The notes beneath the pieces are model-generated. The model saw nothing but the letters and a program-made list of their open reading frames with translations, did not search any database and was not told the origin of the DNA. 38,639 nt of DNA from Ghiorsea bivora (lineage in GTDB: Bacteria; Pseudomonadota; Zetaproteobacteria; Mariprofundales; Mariprofundaceae), in assembly GCF_000744415.1 (NCBI RefSeq), contig NZ_JQLW01000005.1:1-38639 (forward strand), read 5' to 3'. Numbering within the stretch: the stretch's first letter is position 1; every line of letters begins with the position of its first letter. Positions 1-9,031 of this stretch are shown piece after piece. A program made the position numbers and the translations under genes.

Positions 1-1104
1 TGGTGTAATCAATGTTACGTCCATAGCGACATTATCGCCAGGCATTACCATTTCAGTGCCTTCAGGCAACTTAACAGAACCAGTCACGTCAGTTGTACGG
101 AAGTAAAACTGTGGACGGTAACCGTCGAAGAATGGCGTGTGACGACCACCCTCATCTTTGTTCAAAATATATGCTTCAGCTTTGAACTCAGTGTGTGGTG
201 TGATTGAACCAGGCTTAGCCAATACTTGACCACGCTCAACGTCTTCACGTTTGGTACCACGTAACAATGCGCCAATGTTGTCGCCTGCTTCACCACGATC
301 CAAAAGCTTACGGAACATTTCAACACCAGTACAAGTTGTTGTTGTTGTGTCACGAATACCAACGATTTCAATGTCGTCACCAACATTCAATACGCCTTGC
401 TCGATACGACCTGTTACAACAGTACCACGACCGGAGATTGAGAACACATCTTCGATTGGCATCAAGAATGGTTTATCAACATCACGTGCTGGTGTTGGGA
501 TATAAGAATCCACAGCATCCATCAATCGCATAATAGCTTGTGAACCGATTTCAGAAGTATCACCTTCCAATGCTTTAAGCGCAGAACCAGTGATTACTGG
601 AATGTCATCACCTGGGAAATCGTAAGAGTCTAGAAGTTCACGAACTTCCATTTCTACCAATTCAAGTAGCTCTTCGTCATCAACCATGTCTGCTTTGTTC
701 AAGAACACAACCAAGTGAGGAACATTTACTTGGCGAGCAAGCAATACATGTTCACGAGTTTGTGGCATTGGACCATCTGCAGCCGATACAACCAAGATAC
801 CACCGTCCATTTGTGCAGCACCAGTGATCATGTTTTTCACATAGTCAGCATGGCCTGGGCAATCAACGTGTGCATAGTGACGTGTTGCTGTTTCGTATTC
901 AACGTGTGCAGTTGAAATGGTAATACCGCGCTCACGCTCTTCTGGAGCACCATCGATGTCTGCATAGTCTTTAAACTCTGCGCCACCAGCTTCAGCCAAT
1001 ACTTTGGTGATTGCTGCTGTCAATGTGGTTTTACCATGATCCACGTGACCAATGGTACCAATGTTCACATGCGGTTTATTACGTTCAAACTTTTCCTTAG
1101 ACAT
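1..1104 (-). CDS. tuf: Elongation factor Tu (3' end outside window)
   Basis: EF-Tu is the GTPase that delivers aminoacyl-tRNA to the ribosome. The first 368 codons are present and the C-terminus lies beyond the left edge. The N-terminus reads [19 protein letters not shown], followed by the P-loop GHVDHGKTT, the switch I motif RGITIST, the DCPGHADY motif and NKAD. Domains 2 and 3 follow, with [13 protein letters not shown] and [24 protein letters not shown]. The ATG at 1104 is preceded by an AGGAG-type ribosome binding site and lies 10 bases downstream of the fusA stop, the normal str operon order. An oddity is a run of five threonines in domain 2 (codons ACA ACA ACA ACA ACT, about 321-335), where E. 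coli has a mixed sequence. Confidence 0.98.
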   Translation of the reverse strand, partial: MSKEKFERNKPHVNIGTIGHVDHGKTTLTAAITKVLAEAGGAEFKDYADIDGAPEERERGITISTAHVEYETATRHYAHVDCPGHADYVKNMITGAAQMDGGILVVSAADGPMPQTREHVLLARQVNVPHLVVFLNKADMVDDEELLELVEMEVRELLDSYDFPGDDIPVITGSALKALEGDTSEIGSQAIMRLMDAVDSYIPTPARDVDKPFLMPIEDVFSISGRGTVVTGRIEQGVLNVGDDIEIVGIRDTTTTTCTGVEMFRKLLDRGEAGDNIGALLRGTKREDVERGQVLAKPGSITPHTEFKAEAYILNKDEGGRHTPFFDGYRPQFYFRTTDVTGSVKLPEGTEMVMPGDNVAMDVTLITP

Positions 1105-1114
1105 TTACTCTCTC

Positions 1115-3193
1115 CTAACCTTTCACACTTGCAATAATTTCTTCAGTAATATTACGTGGGACTTCTTCATAATGTACGAACTGCATGGTATATGTTGCGC
1201 GACCTTGCGACATAGAGCGCAAAGCAGTCGAATAACCAAACATTTCTGACAATGGAACTTCTGCATCAACAACCTTGGCAATACCACGATCACTCATACC
1301 TTGAATTTTACCACGGCGGCGATTCAAATCACCAACAACATCACCCATATAATCTTCAGGTGTTGTCACTTCAACTTTCATCATTGGCTCAAGGATCACT
1401 GGCTGACATTCAGAACAACCTTTACGGAAACCCATAGACGCAGCAACTTTAAACGCCATTTCATTGGAATCCACATCATGATAAGAACCGTCAACCAAGG
1501 CAACTTTGATGTCTACCATTGGGAAACCAGCAAGAACACCATTGTTCATTGCTTCTTCACAACCTTTACCTACTGCCGGGATATATTCACGAGGAACCAC
1601 ACCACCGGTAATCTTGTCTTCAAACTCAAATCCGCCGCCGGCTTCTAATGGTTCAATTTCCAACCAAACATGACCAAACTGACCACGACCACCAGACTGA
1701 CGCACAAATTTACCTTCAAACTTACCAGAACCACGAATGGTTTCACGGTATGCTACTTGCGGCTTACCAATATTGGCATCTACGTTGAATTCACGACGCA
1801 TACGATCCACAAGAATCTCTAAGTGAAGCTCACCCATACCAGAAATAATGGTTTGACCTGTTTCTTCATCTGTTTTAACACGGAAAGAAGGATCTTCTGC
1901 TGCCAATTTACCAAGGCCAACACCCATTTTTTCTTGGTCAGCTTTTGTCTTAGGCTCAATCGCCACCGAAATTACCGGCTCTGGGAATTCCATGCGCTCA
2001 AGCACAATTGGGTTGTCCATGTCACAAAGTGTATCACCAGTGGTTGTTGCTTTAAGGCCAACAGCAGCTGCAATATCACCCGCACGAACTTCTTTAATTT
2101 CTTTACGGTCATTTGCATGCATTTGCAAGATACGACCAACACGCTCACGTTTGTTTTTCACAGAGTTCAATACATAAGAGCCTGATTCCAAAACACCTGA
2201 ATATACACGGAAGAAAGTAAGCACACCCACAAATGGGTCAGTCATGACTTTAAATGCCAATGAAGAGAATGGCGCATCATCAGATGACGGGCGAGAATCT
2301 TCTTCATCAGAATCAATTTTAACACCTTTAATAGCAGGAACATCAACTGGAGAAGGCATGTAATCAGTTACTGCATCCAATAATGTCTGAACACCCTTGT
2401 TTTTAAATGCTGTACCACACAACACTGGGATAATTGATATATCAAGAACCGCTTTACGAATTGCTTTTTTAAGTTGTGCCAATGGAATCTCTTCACCTTC
2501 TAAGTGAAGCTCCATCAATTCTTCATCAACCATAGATACCGCATCCATCAACACTTCACGATATTCATCAGCTTGATCTTGAAGCTCAGCAGGAATCTCT
2601 TCTACCGAGTAATCAGAGCCCATAGCTTCATCATTCCAAATAAATGCTTTCATGCTCACAAGGTCAATCACACCCTTAAAACCATCTTCAGCACCAATAG
2701 GCACATTCAACGGCACAGCATTATGACCAAGTTGGGTTTCAATTTCACTTACAACGCGAAAGAATTCAGCACCAGTACGGTCCATTTTGTTTACGAATGC
2801 GATACGCGGAACACTATAACGGTCAGCTTGGCGCCAAACAGTTTCAGATTGCGGCTGAACGCCACCCACCGCACAGAAAACGCCTACAGCGCCATCCAAT
2901 ACACGCAAAGAACGCTCCACTTCAATCGTGAAGTCCACGTGACCAGGTGTATCAATAATATTAATATGATGGTTGTTCCAGCTACAGGTTGTAGCTGCAG
3001 ATGTGATAGTAATACCACGCTCTTGCTCTTGCTCCATCCAGTCCATTGTTGCCGCGCCATCGTGAACTTCACCGATTTTATGCGAAACGCCAGTATAGAA
3101 AAGGATACGCTCTGTGATGGTGGTTTTACCCGCATCAATGTGCGCCATAATACCAATGTTACGCACACGCTCTAGTGGTGTCTGTCTTGCCAC
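1115..3193 (-). CDS. fusA: Elongation factor G
   Basis: EF-G is the translocation GTPase of protein synthesis and also acts in ribosome recycling with RRF. The protein is 692 aa, the usual bacterial length. Visible motifs are the P-loop AHIDAGKTT near residues 17-25, [10 protein letters not shown] in switch [10 protein letters not shown] and NKMDR. The domain IV/V sequences [15 protein letters not shown] and [16 protein letters not shown] are also present. The start is a GTG at 3193 with a strong AGAGGAG ribosome binding site. It sits between rpsG and tuf, as in the canonical str operon. The gap to rpsG is about 100 bases, long enough for an internal promoter. Confidence 0.98.
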   Translation of the reverse strand: MARQTPLERVRNIGIMAHIDAGKTTITERILFYTGVSHKIGEVHDGAATMDWMEQEQERGITITSAATTCSWNNHHINIIDTPGHVDFTIEVERSLRVLDGAVGVFCAVGGVQPQSETVWRQADRYSVPRIAFVNKMDRTGAEFFRVVSEIETQLGHNAVPLNVPIGAEDGFKGVIDLVSMKAFIWNDEAMGSDYSVEEIPAELQDQADEYREVLMDAVSMVDEELMELHLEGEEIPLAQLKKAIRKAVLDISIIPVLCGTAFKNKGVQTLLDAVTDYMPSPVDVPAIKGVKIDSDEEDSRPSSDDAPFSSLAFKVMTDPFVGVLTFFRVYSGVLESGSYVLNSVKNKRERVGRILQMHANDRKEIKEVRAGDIAAAVGLKATTTGDTLCDMDNPIVLERMEFPEPVISVAIEPKTKADQEKMGVGLGKLAAEDPSFRVKTDEETGQTIISGMGELHLEILVDRMRREFNVDANIGKPQVAYRETIRGSGKFEGKFVRQSGGRGQFGHVWLEIEPLEAGGGFEFEDKITGGVVPREYIPAVGKGCEEAMNNGVLAGFPMVDIKVALVDGSYHDVDSNEMAFKVAASMGFRKGCSECQPVILEPMMKVEVTTPEDYMGDVVGDLNRRRGKIQGMSDRGIAKVVDAEVPLSEMFGYSTALRSMSQGRATYTMQFVHYEEVPRNITEEIIASVKG

Positions 3194-3227
3194 GATACTA
3201 CTCCTCTTCTAACCTAAACTGTTTAGA

Positions 3228-3255
3228 ACAATATAAATCTTTTTTAATTTTTCAA
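3228..3255 (-). promoter_or_regulatory. Possible internal promoter upstream of fusA
   Basis: In the rpsG-fusA gap, the minus strand shows TTGAAA (3250-3255), a 16-base spacer and TATTGT (3228-3233). This is a fair sigma-70-type match. It would give extra transcription of fusA-tuf. A short dyad, CTAAAC-T-GTTTAG, lies just downstream at about 3213-3225. This is motif matching only. Confidence 0.28.
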
Positions 3256-3295
3256 ACCATGCCACTTTACGCAAGCGGCTAGCGACAAACTTAAC

Positions 3296-3766
3296 TTACC
3301 AGCGGAAGTGTGAAAACGCCTTGTTGGCTTCAGCCATACGGTGTGTTTCGTCACGCTTCTTATATGCACCGCCACGCTCATTGATTGCATCAACAAGCTC
3401 ATTGCCCAAACGCTCCGCCATAGTTTGCTCAGAACGCTTGCGTGAATATTCAATCAACCAACGCACTGCCAATGATTGCTGACGACGGTCAGACACTTCG
3501 ATTGGCACTTGGTATGTAGCACCACCAACACGGCGAGATTTAACTTCAACCAATGGGCGAATAGCTTCCAGTGCCTTATGAATCATATCAAGCTCTTTTT
3601 CGCCTGATTTTGCAGCTGCAATTTCCATCGCACCATAAACAATAGCTTCAGCTTTTGCTTTTTTACCATCCAACATAATCGCATTCACGACTGTTGAAAC
3701 AATTGTATCACCAAATTTTGCATCCGGAGTTAACGGACGACGTGTGACGGGACCTTTACGTGGCAT
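3296..3766 (-). CDS. rpsG: 30S ribosomal protein S7
   Basis: S7 nucleates assembly of the 30S head and contacts E-site tRNA and mRNA. The protein is 156 aa, the typical length. The N-terminus is MPRKGPVTRRPLTPDAKFGD. The conserved segments YQVPIEVSDRRQQSLAVRWL and RSEQTMAERLGNELVDA are also present. It follows rpsL by 15 bases and has a GAGGAA ribosome binding site. In E. coli S7 represses its own operon by binding the rpsL-rpsG junction. Here that junction is very short, so the same control cannot be assumed. Confidence 0.98.
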   Translation of the reverse strand: MPRKGPVTRRPLTPDAKFGDTIVSTVVNAIMLDGKKAKAEAIVYGAMEIAAAKSGEKELDMIHKALEAIRPLVEVKSRRVGGATYQVPIEVSDRRQQSLAVRWLIEYSRKRSEQTMAERLGNELVDAINERGGAYKKRDETHRMAEANKAFSHFRW

Positions 3767-3781
3767 TTCTTAATTCCTCTC

Positions 3782-4153
3782 TTACTTCGGACGCTTGGCG
3801 CCGTACTTCGAGCGAGCCTGCTTACGGCCTTCAACACCCGTAGTATCCAACACACCACGCAATACATGATAACGAACACCTGGCAAATCTTTTACACGTC
3901 CACCGCGAATCAACACAACACTATGCTCTTGCAAACGGTGACCTTCACCTGGGATATATGCTGTTACTTCATGACCATTGGTCAAACGAACACGAGCCAC
4001 CTTACGCAAAGCCGAGTTAGGCTTCTTGGGTGTCGTTGTATAAACACGCGTACAAACACCACGACGTTGTGGGCATGCTTGCAATGCAGGAACTTTGTTA
4101 ATTTTTCGCTTATCTTTACGAGACTTGCGAATCAATTGATTGATAGTTGGCAT
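3782..4153 (-). CDS. rpsL: 30S ribosomal protein S12
   Basis: S12 sits at the decoding centre and affects accuracy and streptomycin response. The protein is 123 aa, the normal length. The motif [17 protein letters not shown] carries the lysine whose mutation gives streptomycin resistance in E. coli, so the wild-type, sensitive-type residue is present here. The [10 protein letters not shown] and GVRYHVLRG segments are intact. The ATG has an AAGAGGTAACG ribosome binding site. Only 26 bases separate it from the stop of an ion channel gene. This is unusual, because rpoC often lies upstream of rpsL in proteobacteria. Confidence 0.98.
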   Translation of the reverse strand: MPTINQLIRKSRKDKRKINKVPALQACPQRRGVCTRVYTTTPKKPNSALRKVARVRLTNGHEVTAYIPGEGHRLQEHSVVLIRGGRVKDLPGVRYHVLRGVLDTTGVEGRKQARSKYGAKRPK

Positions 4154-4179
4154 CGTTACCTCTTAAAACTTTCCTCTAC

Positions 4180-4926
4180 TTACATCTTTGTTTTTTTAAG
4201 ACGCAGCTTCCGAGGGCGGCGAACCTTAGGGGCGAGCACATCGGCTGTCAACTTTTTTCTTAGCCTCTTATTCCCACTGCCTTTATCGGCATCGCCTGAG
4301 CTTATTTGTTCTACAAAATAGGTTAAATTTGCAATCATCAATGAATAAAGCGTTATGCCAAAAAGCATGGTCATCACTGCCAATATTCTGCCAGGAGGTG
4401 TAATCGGCACAATATCGCCATAACCCACGGTTGTAAGCGTAACAAACGCCCACCATAAACCATCGCTCACTGTTGAAAAAGAGGGGTTTATATCTTGCTC
4501 CAAAAGAAACATACCTGCACCGAACAAAAACACCACGCCAAACACAAGCGCCAAAGCAGCTGGCAAACTCTCGCCCGATAACACCAGCATATGCAGCAAC
4601 CTATGCCTGTTTTTACGAAATACCGTACTCAAACGTAATACAGGGGCTAATCCAGCAACTTTAAATGCCACCAACAAACGTAAAAAGGGAGAAGATAGCA
4701 ACACCACCAACACCAAATCCAACCAATTGGCTCTTAAATAACCATGTTTATCATCAGAAACATACCAGCGCAAAAAGAAAAGAAAAACAAACAGAAAAAG
4801 TATACTCACACCCAACCAATCAGGCGCAGCCTTCCAAAAGGGTGCGCCCACTGCCACCAAGGTAACTGTGAGCAGCAATGCATCCAGCACCTTCTTCAAC
4901 AAGATATGCCTATACTCTTTATCCAT
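4180..4926 (-). CDS. Voltage-gated-type potassium channel
   Basis: This is an inner-membrane ion channel of 248 aa. Hydrophobic segments near residues 15-30, 39-56 and 68-86 are followed by an S4-like stretch (about 83-110) with spaced Arg/Lys residues. Then come an outer pore helix segment (about 123-143), the potassium selectivity filter TTVGYGD (residues 165-171) and a final helix (about 182-203). This is the six-helix KvAP/Kch layout. The C-terminal tail (about 210-248) is strongly basic (RRPRKLRLKKTKM) and has no recognisable RCK domain. The start lies five bases after the YqhA-like gene with no clear ribosome binding site, so translational coupling is likely. Channel identity is secure from the filter, but gating and exact role are inference. 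Confidence 0.88.
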   Translation of the reverse strand: MDKEYRHILLKKVLDALLLTVTLVAVGAPFWKAAPDWLGVSILFLFVFLFFLRWYVSDDKHGYLRANWLDLVLVVLLSSPFLRLLVAFKVAGLAPVLRLSTVFRKNRHRLLHMLVLSGESLPAALALVFGVVFLFGAGMFLLEQDINPSFSTVSDGLWWAFVTLTTVGYGDIVPITPPGRILAVMTMLFGITLYSLMIANLTYFVEQISSGDADKGSGNKRLRKKLTADVLAPKVRRPRKLRLKKTKM

Positions 4927-4931
4927 GAACT

Positions 4932-5444
4932 TTAATGTTTTGCACTTGACTTATGACTAAAATAACTCGCCAGTGAAACCATTAAAATACCAGCACCCAT
5001 ATATAATATGTTTAAAGGGTCATCAAACGTCACATGCAGCACATTTTTAAAGAAGGCAACAATCAAAATCATCAAAATCACTTTGCCCAAACGATCCTTC
5101 AAATCATCAAGTGTATTGATGACTAAAATATTGCTCGACGATTTATCGCCGTGTGCAATCTCAATCTTATCAATAAATAATTCATACAATCCAAGCGCAA
5201 ATATCAATAAAACCGTTGCGAGAAGAAAATCATCAACCGCTGTGATAATATGACTGACTGCTCGCGTATGAAAATCAGGGTAATCTTTACCAAAGAATGT
5301 CATCTCAATATAATCAATCGCCAAATGCGCCATATCTGCCGCAGATAACAAAAACAATAACAACATCCCTACAATCGATGACACCACGGCCAACATCACA
5401 ACATACCGTGAATTCCATAGCATTGACTCAAAAAAACTTTTCAT
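4932..5444 (-). CDS. YqhA/UPF0114 family membrane protein
   Basis: This is a 170-aa membrane protein with no established function. The N-terminus MKSFFESMLWNSRYVVML resembles the start of E. coli YqhA (ERFLENAMYASRW), and the order of hydrophobic segments also matches UPF0114. Four hydrophobic helices are visible: about 15-40, 65-95, 120-140 and 145-160. The reading frame opens earlier, at 5486. The ATG at 5444 is preferred because GAGAGG lies just upstream and family members begin at this point. It forms a tight gene pair with the downstream potassium channel, suggesting ion or envelope homeostasis, which is inference. Confidence 0.75.
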   Translation of the reverse strand: MKSFFESMLWNSRYVVMLAVVSSIVGMLLLFLLSAADMAHLAIDYIEMTFFGKDYPDFHTRAVSHIITAVDDFLLATVLLIFALGLYELFIDKIEIAHGDKSSSNILVINTLDDLKDRLGKVILMILIVAFFKNVLHVTFDDPLNILYMGAGILMVSLASYFSHKSSAKH

Positions 5445-5498
5445 ACTTACCTCTCTAATATAAACTGTAATAGAGAGGCAAAGCAAAAGGCTTGCCAG

Positions 5499-6893
5499 TT
5501 ATATGAACGCAGCTGCCTTGGTCACCAGTTCGTCTTCATCAATCACTTTTTTATCAATCTTACAATACGCCGCACCTTCATCAATAATCACACGTACGTC
5601 TGCCACACCATCAAGCGCAAGCAATTGTTCGGTGATACGTTGCGCATGCTGTTCATCTTTTGCATCCACGCGTAAAGTAATGGTCGCCACATATGGCGGT
5701 TGTGCCATGGTTAATGCAATCAACCACCAGACTGTCAACATTGCCGCCACCACATAAAACACTGTTGCAAAATTTTGTGCAATCGGGTCATACAAGAAAC
5801 CACCCAATACCCCACCAATAAATGCACCAAAAAATTGCGATGTATTAAATACACCCACAGCCGTACCTTTTGCCCCTGCTGGCGCATATTTGGATACAAG
5901 CGATGGCATACTTGCTTCTAACGTATTAAATCCTGTAAAGAAAACCAACAATGCAGCCGCAACCCACCAAAGTGAGTCATGCGCCCAAGCAAACATAAGA
6001 CTAGCAATGATTAACATGGCAATGGCTGATAAAAACACTTGTTTCATTTTACGCTTGGCTTCTGCAATGATAATAAAGGGTACCATCAACATAAACGCCA
6101 CCAACATCACAGGCAAATACAACTTCCATTGTTCAGCAGAAGGCAATAAATTGTCACTAACCAAAACCAAAGGCAGCACCACAAACAACGCTGTTAGACT
6201 CATATGCAAAATCAAAACGCCCACATCCAAGCGTAGCAATGCTCCGTGACGCAATACTTCTTTAAACATGCTCGACGTTACTTCGCTGTCTGAATGGTGC
6301 CCCGTGTTTTCAGGGTCAGGCACCACCACATACAATACCAATATAGATAATAGCGATAACCCACCCGTGAACATGAAAATACCATTCACACCAATCCACT
6401 CATTGAGCAAAGGCGCAATCGCCATAGACACCGCAAACGACATACCAATCGTGATACCAATGCTTGCCATGGCTTTGGTGCGATGTTCTTCTCTTGTTAA
6501 GTCGGCAGTTAATGCAATCACAGCCGCGGCCACTGCACCCGAACCTTGAATCACACGACCAATTAATACGCCCACAATGTCATCCGACATACCCGCCATA
6601 AAACTACCCATGGCAAAAATGACCATACCTACAGCAATCACAGGTTTACGCCCAAATTTGTCGGACATCATACCAAAGGGAATTTGAAACAAGGCTTGCG
6701 TCAAACCATACGCACCGAGGGCAATACCCACCAACTCTGGGTGCTCAAGCGCACCATCAAGCCCATGTGCATAAGTTGAGAATACGGGTAAAATTAAGAA
6801 TAACCCCATCATTCTTAGGGCAAAAATACTGGATAATGCACTCACTGATTTACGCTCTTGCGCGTTCATACCTGATTGTTTTGATTTTCTCAT
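5499..6893 (-). CDS. yajR: YajR-like MFS transporter with C-terminal YAM domain
   Basis: This is a major facilitator superfamily proton-driven exporter of 464 aa. The MFS motif A appears as GMMSDKFGRKP in the loop between helices 2 and 3. It closely resembles E. coli YajR: SSIFALRMMGLFLILPVFSTY, IALGAYGLTQALFQIPFG, IGRVIQGSGAVAAAVIAL and AEAKRKMKQVF all have direct counterparts. Twelve hydrophobic segments cover residues about 20-390. A soluble tail (about 400-464) has the ferredoxin-like pattern of the YajR YAM domain, ending AYCKIDKKVIDEDELV. Substrate is unknown in the family. The next gene downstream begins about 55 bases on, so it may head a small transport operon. Confidence 0.88.
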   Translation of the reverse strand: MRKSKQSGMNAQERKSVSALSSIFALRMMGLFLILPVFSTYAHGLDGALEHPELVGIALGAYGLTQALFQIPFGMMSDKFGRKPVIAVGMVIFAMGSFMAGMSDDIVGVLIGRVIQGSGAVAAAVIALTADLTREEHRTKAMASIGITIGMSFAVSMAIAPLLNEWIGVNGIFMFTGGLSLLSILVLYVVVPDPENTGHHSDSEVTSSMFKEVLRHGALLRLDVGVLILHMSLTALFVVLPLVLVSDNLLPSAEQWKLYLPVMLVAFMLMVPFIIIAEAKRKMKQVFLSAIAMLIIASLMFAWAHDSLWWVAAALLVFFTGFNTLEASMPSLVSKYAPAGAKGTAVGVFNTSQFFGAFIGGVLGGFLYDPIAQNFATVFYVVAAMLTVWWLIALTMAQPPYVATITLRVDAKDEQHAQRITEQLLALDGVADVRVIIDEGAAYCKIDKKVIDEDELVTKAAAFI

Positions 6894-7031
6894 GCCAAGT
6901 AAACCTTCTTATATAATGGATTACGGCGAAGCTTACGCTTTAGATTGTGCTTGTCATTACTCACCACAGAGAAACACAGAGTTTTAATGGCCGTCACTAC
7001 CCGCTCAGGCAGAAATCTATTGCACAAGTGG

Positions 7032-7051
7032 ATTCCCGCCTGCGCGGGAAT
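7032..7051. repeat. dRS3-like palindromic repeat
   Basis: The sequence is ATTCCC, eight bases (GCCTGCGC), then GGGAAT. This matches the ATTCCC-N8-GGGAAT form of the neisserial dRS3 repeat. Similar GGATTCCCGC-GCGGGAATGAC palindromes are widespread in proteobacterial intergenic DNA. Only one copy is seen in this window. Confidence 0.6.
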
Positions 7052-7107
7052 GACAATGTAGAGAGTTGCTGCATGACGCAACAGTTCCGCAGGGTAATTC
7101 CCCTGCT

Positions 7108-7203
7108 ATAGCTGCGCCTCATCAACAAGTTAAAGAAGGGATAAAGCAAAATGCTTTGATTTTGCGCCCGCTTTAGTTTGTTGGTGAGGGGATACGCAGC
7201 TAT
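7108..7203. repeat. Nested inverted repeat, MITE-like hairpin element
   Basis: The left arm (7108-7135, ATAGCTGCG then CCTCATCAACAAGTTAAAG) is complementary to the right arm (7171-7203). The arms differ at a few positions, and the right arm has an extra five bases. Inside the loop lies a second stem, GCAAAAT (7146-7152) with ATTTTGC (7159-7165). The result is a roughly 96-base imperfect palindrome with no coding capacity. It could be a small non-autonomous repeat or a structured transcript. Confidence 0.55.
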
Positions 7204-7226
7204 TTAGGGCAGCTTTCTTTGGTTCG

Positions 7227-7246
7227 TTTCTTTGCTGCCAAAGAAA
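7227..7246. repeat. Short hairpin repeat
   Basis: TTTCTTTG and CAAAGAAA form a perfect 8-base stem around CTGC. The alternative pair GGCAGC (7208-7213) with GCTGCC (7234-7239) overlaps it. The sequence resembles the common TTTCTTTGG...CCAAAGAAA intergenic repeat of proteobacteria. There is no T-run on either side, so a terminator role is unlikely. Confidence 0.45.
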
Positions 7247-7271
7247 TGAACACTTAGTGCCAGCAATATGA

Positions 7272-7524
7272 TTACTTCTCTTCGCATTCAAACAGGGAGT
7301 TCGAATAACCTATATCCCTATCATCTTTCTCAACTCGAAGTTTCATCTCATTACATTCGTCCAGTGAATCAAATTCATCAACGACACCTGCATAAGTCCC
7401 GCCCATCATAATTGCTGCTGGAGAGTTGGGGTCTTTATAATACTTCTTTAGCTCATAGGTGGAGTCTTCAAAGCAGCCTTGAAGCAAAAAAAATCGTGCA
7501 TAAAAACATTAGAACTTTAATCAT
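7272..7524 (-). CDS. Small lipoprotein, frame broken at a T8 tract
   Basis: The readable downstream part (7272-7487) encodes about 71 aa, LLQGCFEDSTYELKKYY onward, with no family recognised. In its own frame only a TTG start is available. An ATG at 7524 has a good AGGTGAGAG ribosome binding site and encodes MIKVLMFLCTIF, then runs into a T8 tract (7486-7493) that puts it out of frame. With seven Ts the protein would begin MIKVLMFLCTIFLLQGC, a textbook lipoprotein signal with the LQGC lipobox cysteine. The gene is therefore a short outer-membrane-type lipoprotein that is phase variable, newly inactivated, or affected by a sequencing error. It lies 22 bases after the gcvPB stop. Confidence 0.55.
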
Positions 7525-7546
7525 ACTCTCTCACCTTTATCTCTTA

Positions 7547-9031
7547 TTAATCTTGCCAAACAAGCACAGGTTTCCGTGCTGCTTGGGTTTCATCCAAGCG
7601 GCGGCGGATGGGTCGCATAGGTGCATCATGCAAGGCTTGGGTATCTCCTGCTTCGCATTGCGCTGCAATCTCAAGCATAGCATCACAAAATGAATCCAAT
7701 GTTTCTTTGGACTCCGTTTCCGTTGGTTCAATCAGCATCGCACCATGCACAATGAGTGGAAAATAAACCGTCATCGGATGGAAGCCCAAATCAATCAATC
7801 GTTTGGCAATATCCAAGGTTTTTACGCCATGTTTATTTTGCCATTCATCGGTGAGCAAACACTCATGTTTACACAAACCTTCAAACGGTACGTGATACAC
7901 ATCTTTAAGACGACTCAACACATAGTTGGCATTAAGCACTGCATCTTGGGCAATTTTGTGGATATGATTATGTCCAAATGCGGAAATATAAGCATTGGCG
8001 CGCATATACACGCCCGATTGCCCCAAGGTGCTCAATACTGTGCCAATGGATTGCTCATCTTCAGTCAACACAGTGTACACATCACCATGTTTTTCAATGC
8101 GCGGCACGGGTAAGAATGGTTTAAGTGTGTCGTTCACAGCCACTGGCCCTGCACCTGGTCCACCGCCACCATGCGGTGTTGAAAATGTTTTGTGCACATT
8201 GATATGCAAACAATCCAAACCCATATCACCAGGTCGCGCTACGCCAACAAGTGCATTCAAATTTGCACCATCACCATACACAAGCCCACCTGCATCATGC
8301 ACAAGCTGGCAAATTTCTTTGATGTCAGATTCAAATGTGCCCGCCGTGTTCGGGTTGGTCATCATGAGGGCAGCAACATCATCATCCAAATGTTTCTTCA
8401 ATTCATCAAGGTCGATGCGTCCATCTGCACCAGATTTGATTTCAACCGTGTACATACCACATAATGCTGCTGATGCAGGGTTGGTGCCGTGTGCTGAATC
8501 AGGCACAAGCACTTTTTTACGCTTTTGCTCACCACGCGCATCCAAACATTTGCGAATCATCATCAAACCCACAAGTTCGCCGTGCGCACCTGCTGCAGGT
8601 TGCAAAGTCACATCCGTAAAGCCTGAAATTTCAGCCAACCAACCTTGCAACTCATGCAATAAACCCAAAATACCCTGCACTGAATCTTCAGGTTGGTCGG
8701 GGTGTACATGCGCCAAACCTGGCAAACGGGCAATTTGTTCATTCACACGCGGATTGTATTTCATGGTGCAAGAACCCAGTGGATAAAAACCTGTTTCAAT
8801 GCCGTGATTCCATTGGCTTAAGCGCACAAAATGGCGAACTGTTTCAGGCTCGGATAATCCTGGAATATTGGCAGCCTTTTTACGTTTAAATGCATCCAAA
8901 CTACTTGGTGCGTTGCCTTGCACACCAGGTAGACTGATGGATTCAGGTGCTTCATGGGCATGTTCAAACAATAAAGGTTCTTCTTGCTGGATACCTGATG
9001 TGGCTGAATATTTATGCATGTTATCACTCAT
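7547..9031 (-). CDS. gcvPB: Glycine dehydrogenase (decarboxylating) subunit 2
   Basis: This is the C-terminal half of the split P-protein of the glycine cleavage system. It carries the PLP cofactor and decarboxylates glycine, passing the aminomethyl group to lipoyl-GcvH. The protein is 494 aa. The PLP lysine is K281 in NVHKTFSTPHGGGGPGAGPV. GSCTMKYNPRVNE and LQPAAGAHGELVGLMMIR are conserved P-protein segments. The ATG overlaps the gcvPA stop by four bases (ATGA), and GGAGG precedes it. This is the last gene of the long glc-gcv run. Confidence 0.96.
   Translation of the reverse strand: MSDNMHKYSATSGIQQEEPLLFEHAHEAPESISLPGVQGNAPSSLDAFKRKKAANIPGLSEPETVRHFVRLSQWNHGIETGFYPLGSCTMKYNPRVNEQIARLPGLAHVHPDQPEDSVQGILGLLHELQGWLAEISGFTDVTLQPAAGAHGELVGLMMIRKCLDARGEQKRKKVLVPDSAHGTNPASAALCGMYTVEIKSGADGRIDLDELKKHLDDDVAALMMTNPNTAGTFESDIKEICQLVHDAGGLVYGDGANLNALVGVARPGDMGLDCLHINVHKTFSTPHGGGGPGAGPVAVNDTLKPFLPVPRIEKHGDVYTVLTEDEQSIGTVLSTLGQSGVYMRANAYISAFGHNHIHKIAQDAVLNANYVLSRLKDVYHVPFEGLCKHECLLTDEWQNKHGVKTLDIAKRLIDLGFHPMTVYFPLIVHGAMLIEPTETESKETLDSFCDAMLEIAAQCEAGDTQALHDAPMRPIRRRLDETQAARKPVLVWQD

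Larger units (their letters stand above)
6894..7271. other. Gene-free, palindrome-rich interval
   Basis: No credible gene is seen in these 378 bases. They contain a CACCACAGAGAAACACAGAG-type repeat (6962-6981), a dRS3-like palindrome (7032-7051), a nested large hairpin (7108-7203) and a second hairpin (7227-7246). All resemble scattered intergenic repeats rather than regulatory DNA for one gene. A 63-codon open frame across 6890-7081 passes through the repeats and is not believable. Confidence 0.7.

Noticed and set aside
2504-3175. A 223-codon plus-strand open frame
   Set aside because: It lies entirely opposite fusA and has no family resemblance or ribosome binding site. It is a shadow of a strongly conserved gene.
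5445-5498. Terminator between the YajR-like gene and the YqhA-like gene
   Set aside because: A GGCAA-TTGCC stem is too short and imperfect, with no T-run.
6890-7081. A 63-codon minus-strand open frame over the repeat region
   Set aside because: It is made of repeat sequence, overlaps the YajR-like start and has no ribosome binding site.
7995-8786. A 263-codon plus-strand open frame
   Set aside because: It is fully antisense to gcvPB, whose motifs are intact. The Cys/Ser/Pro-rich translation is typical of an antisense shadow.
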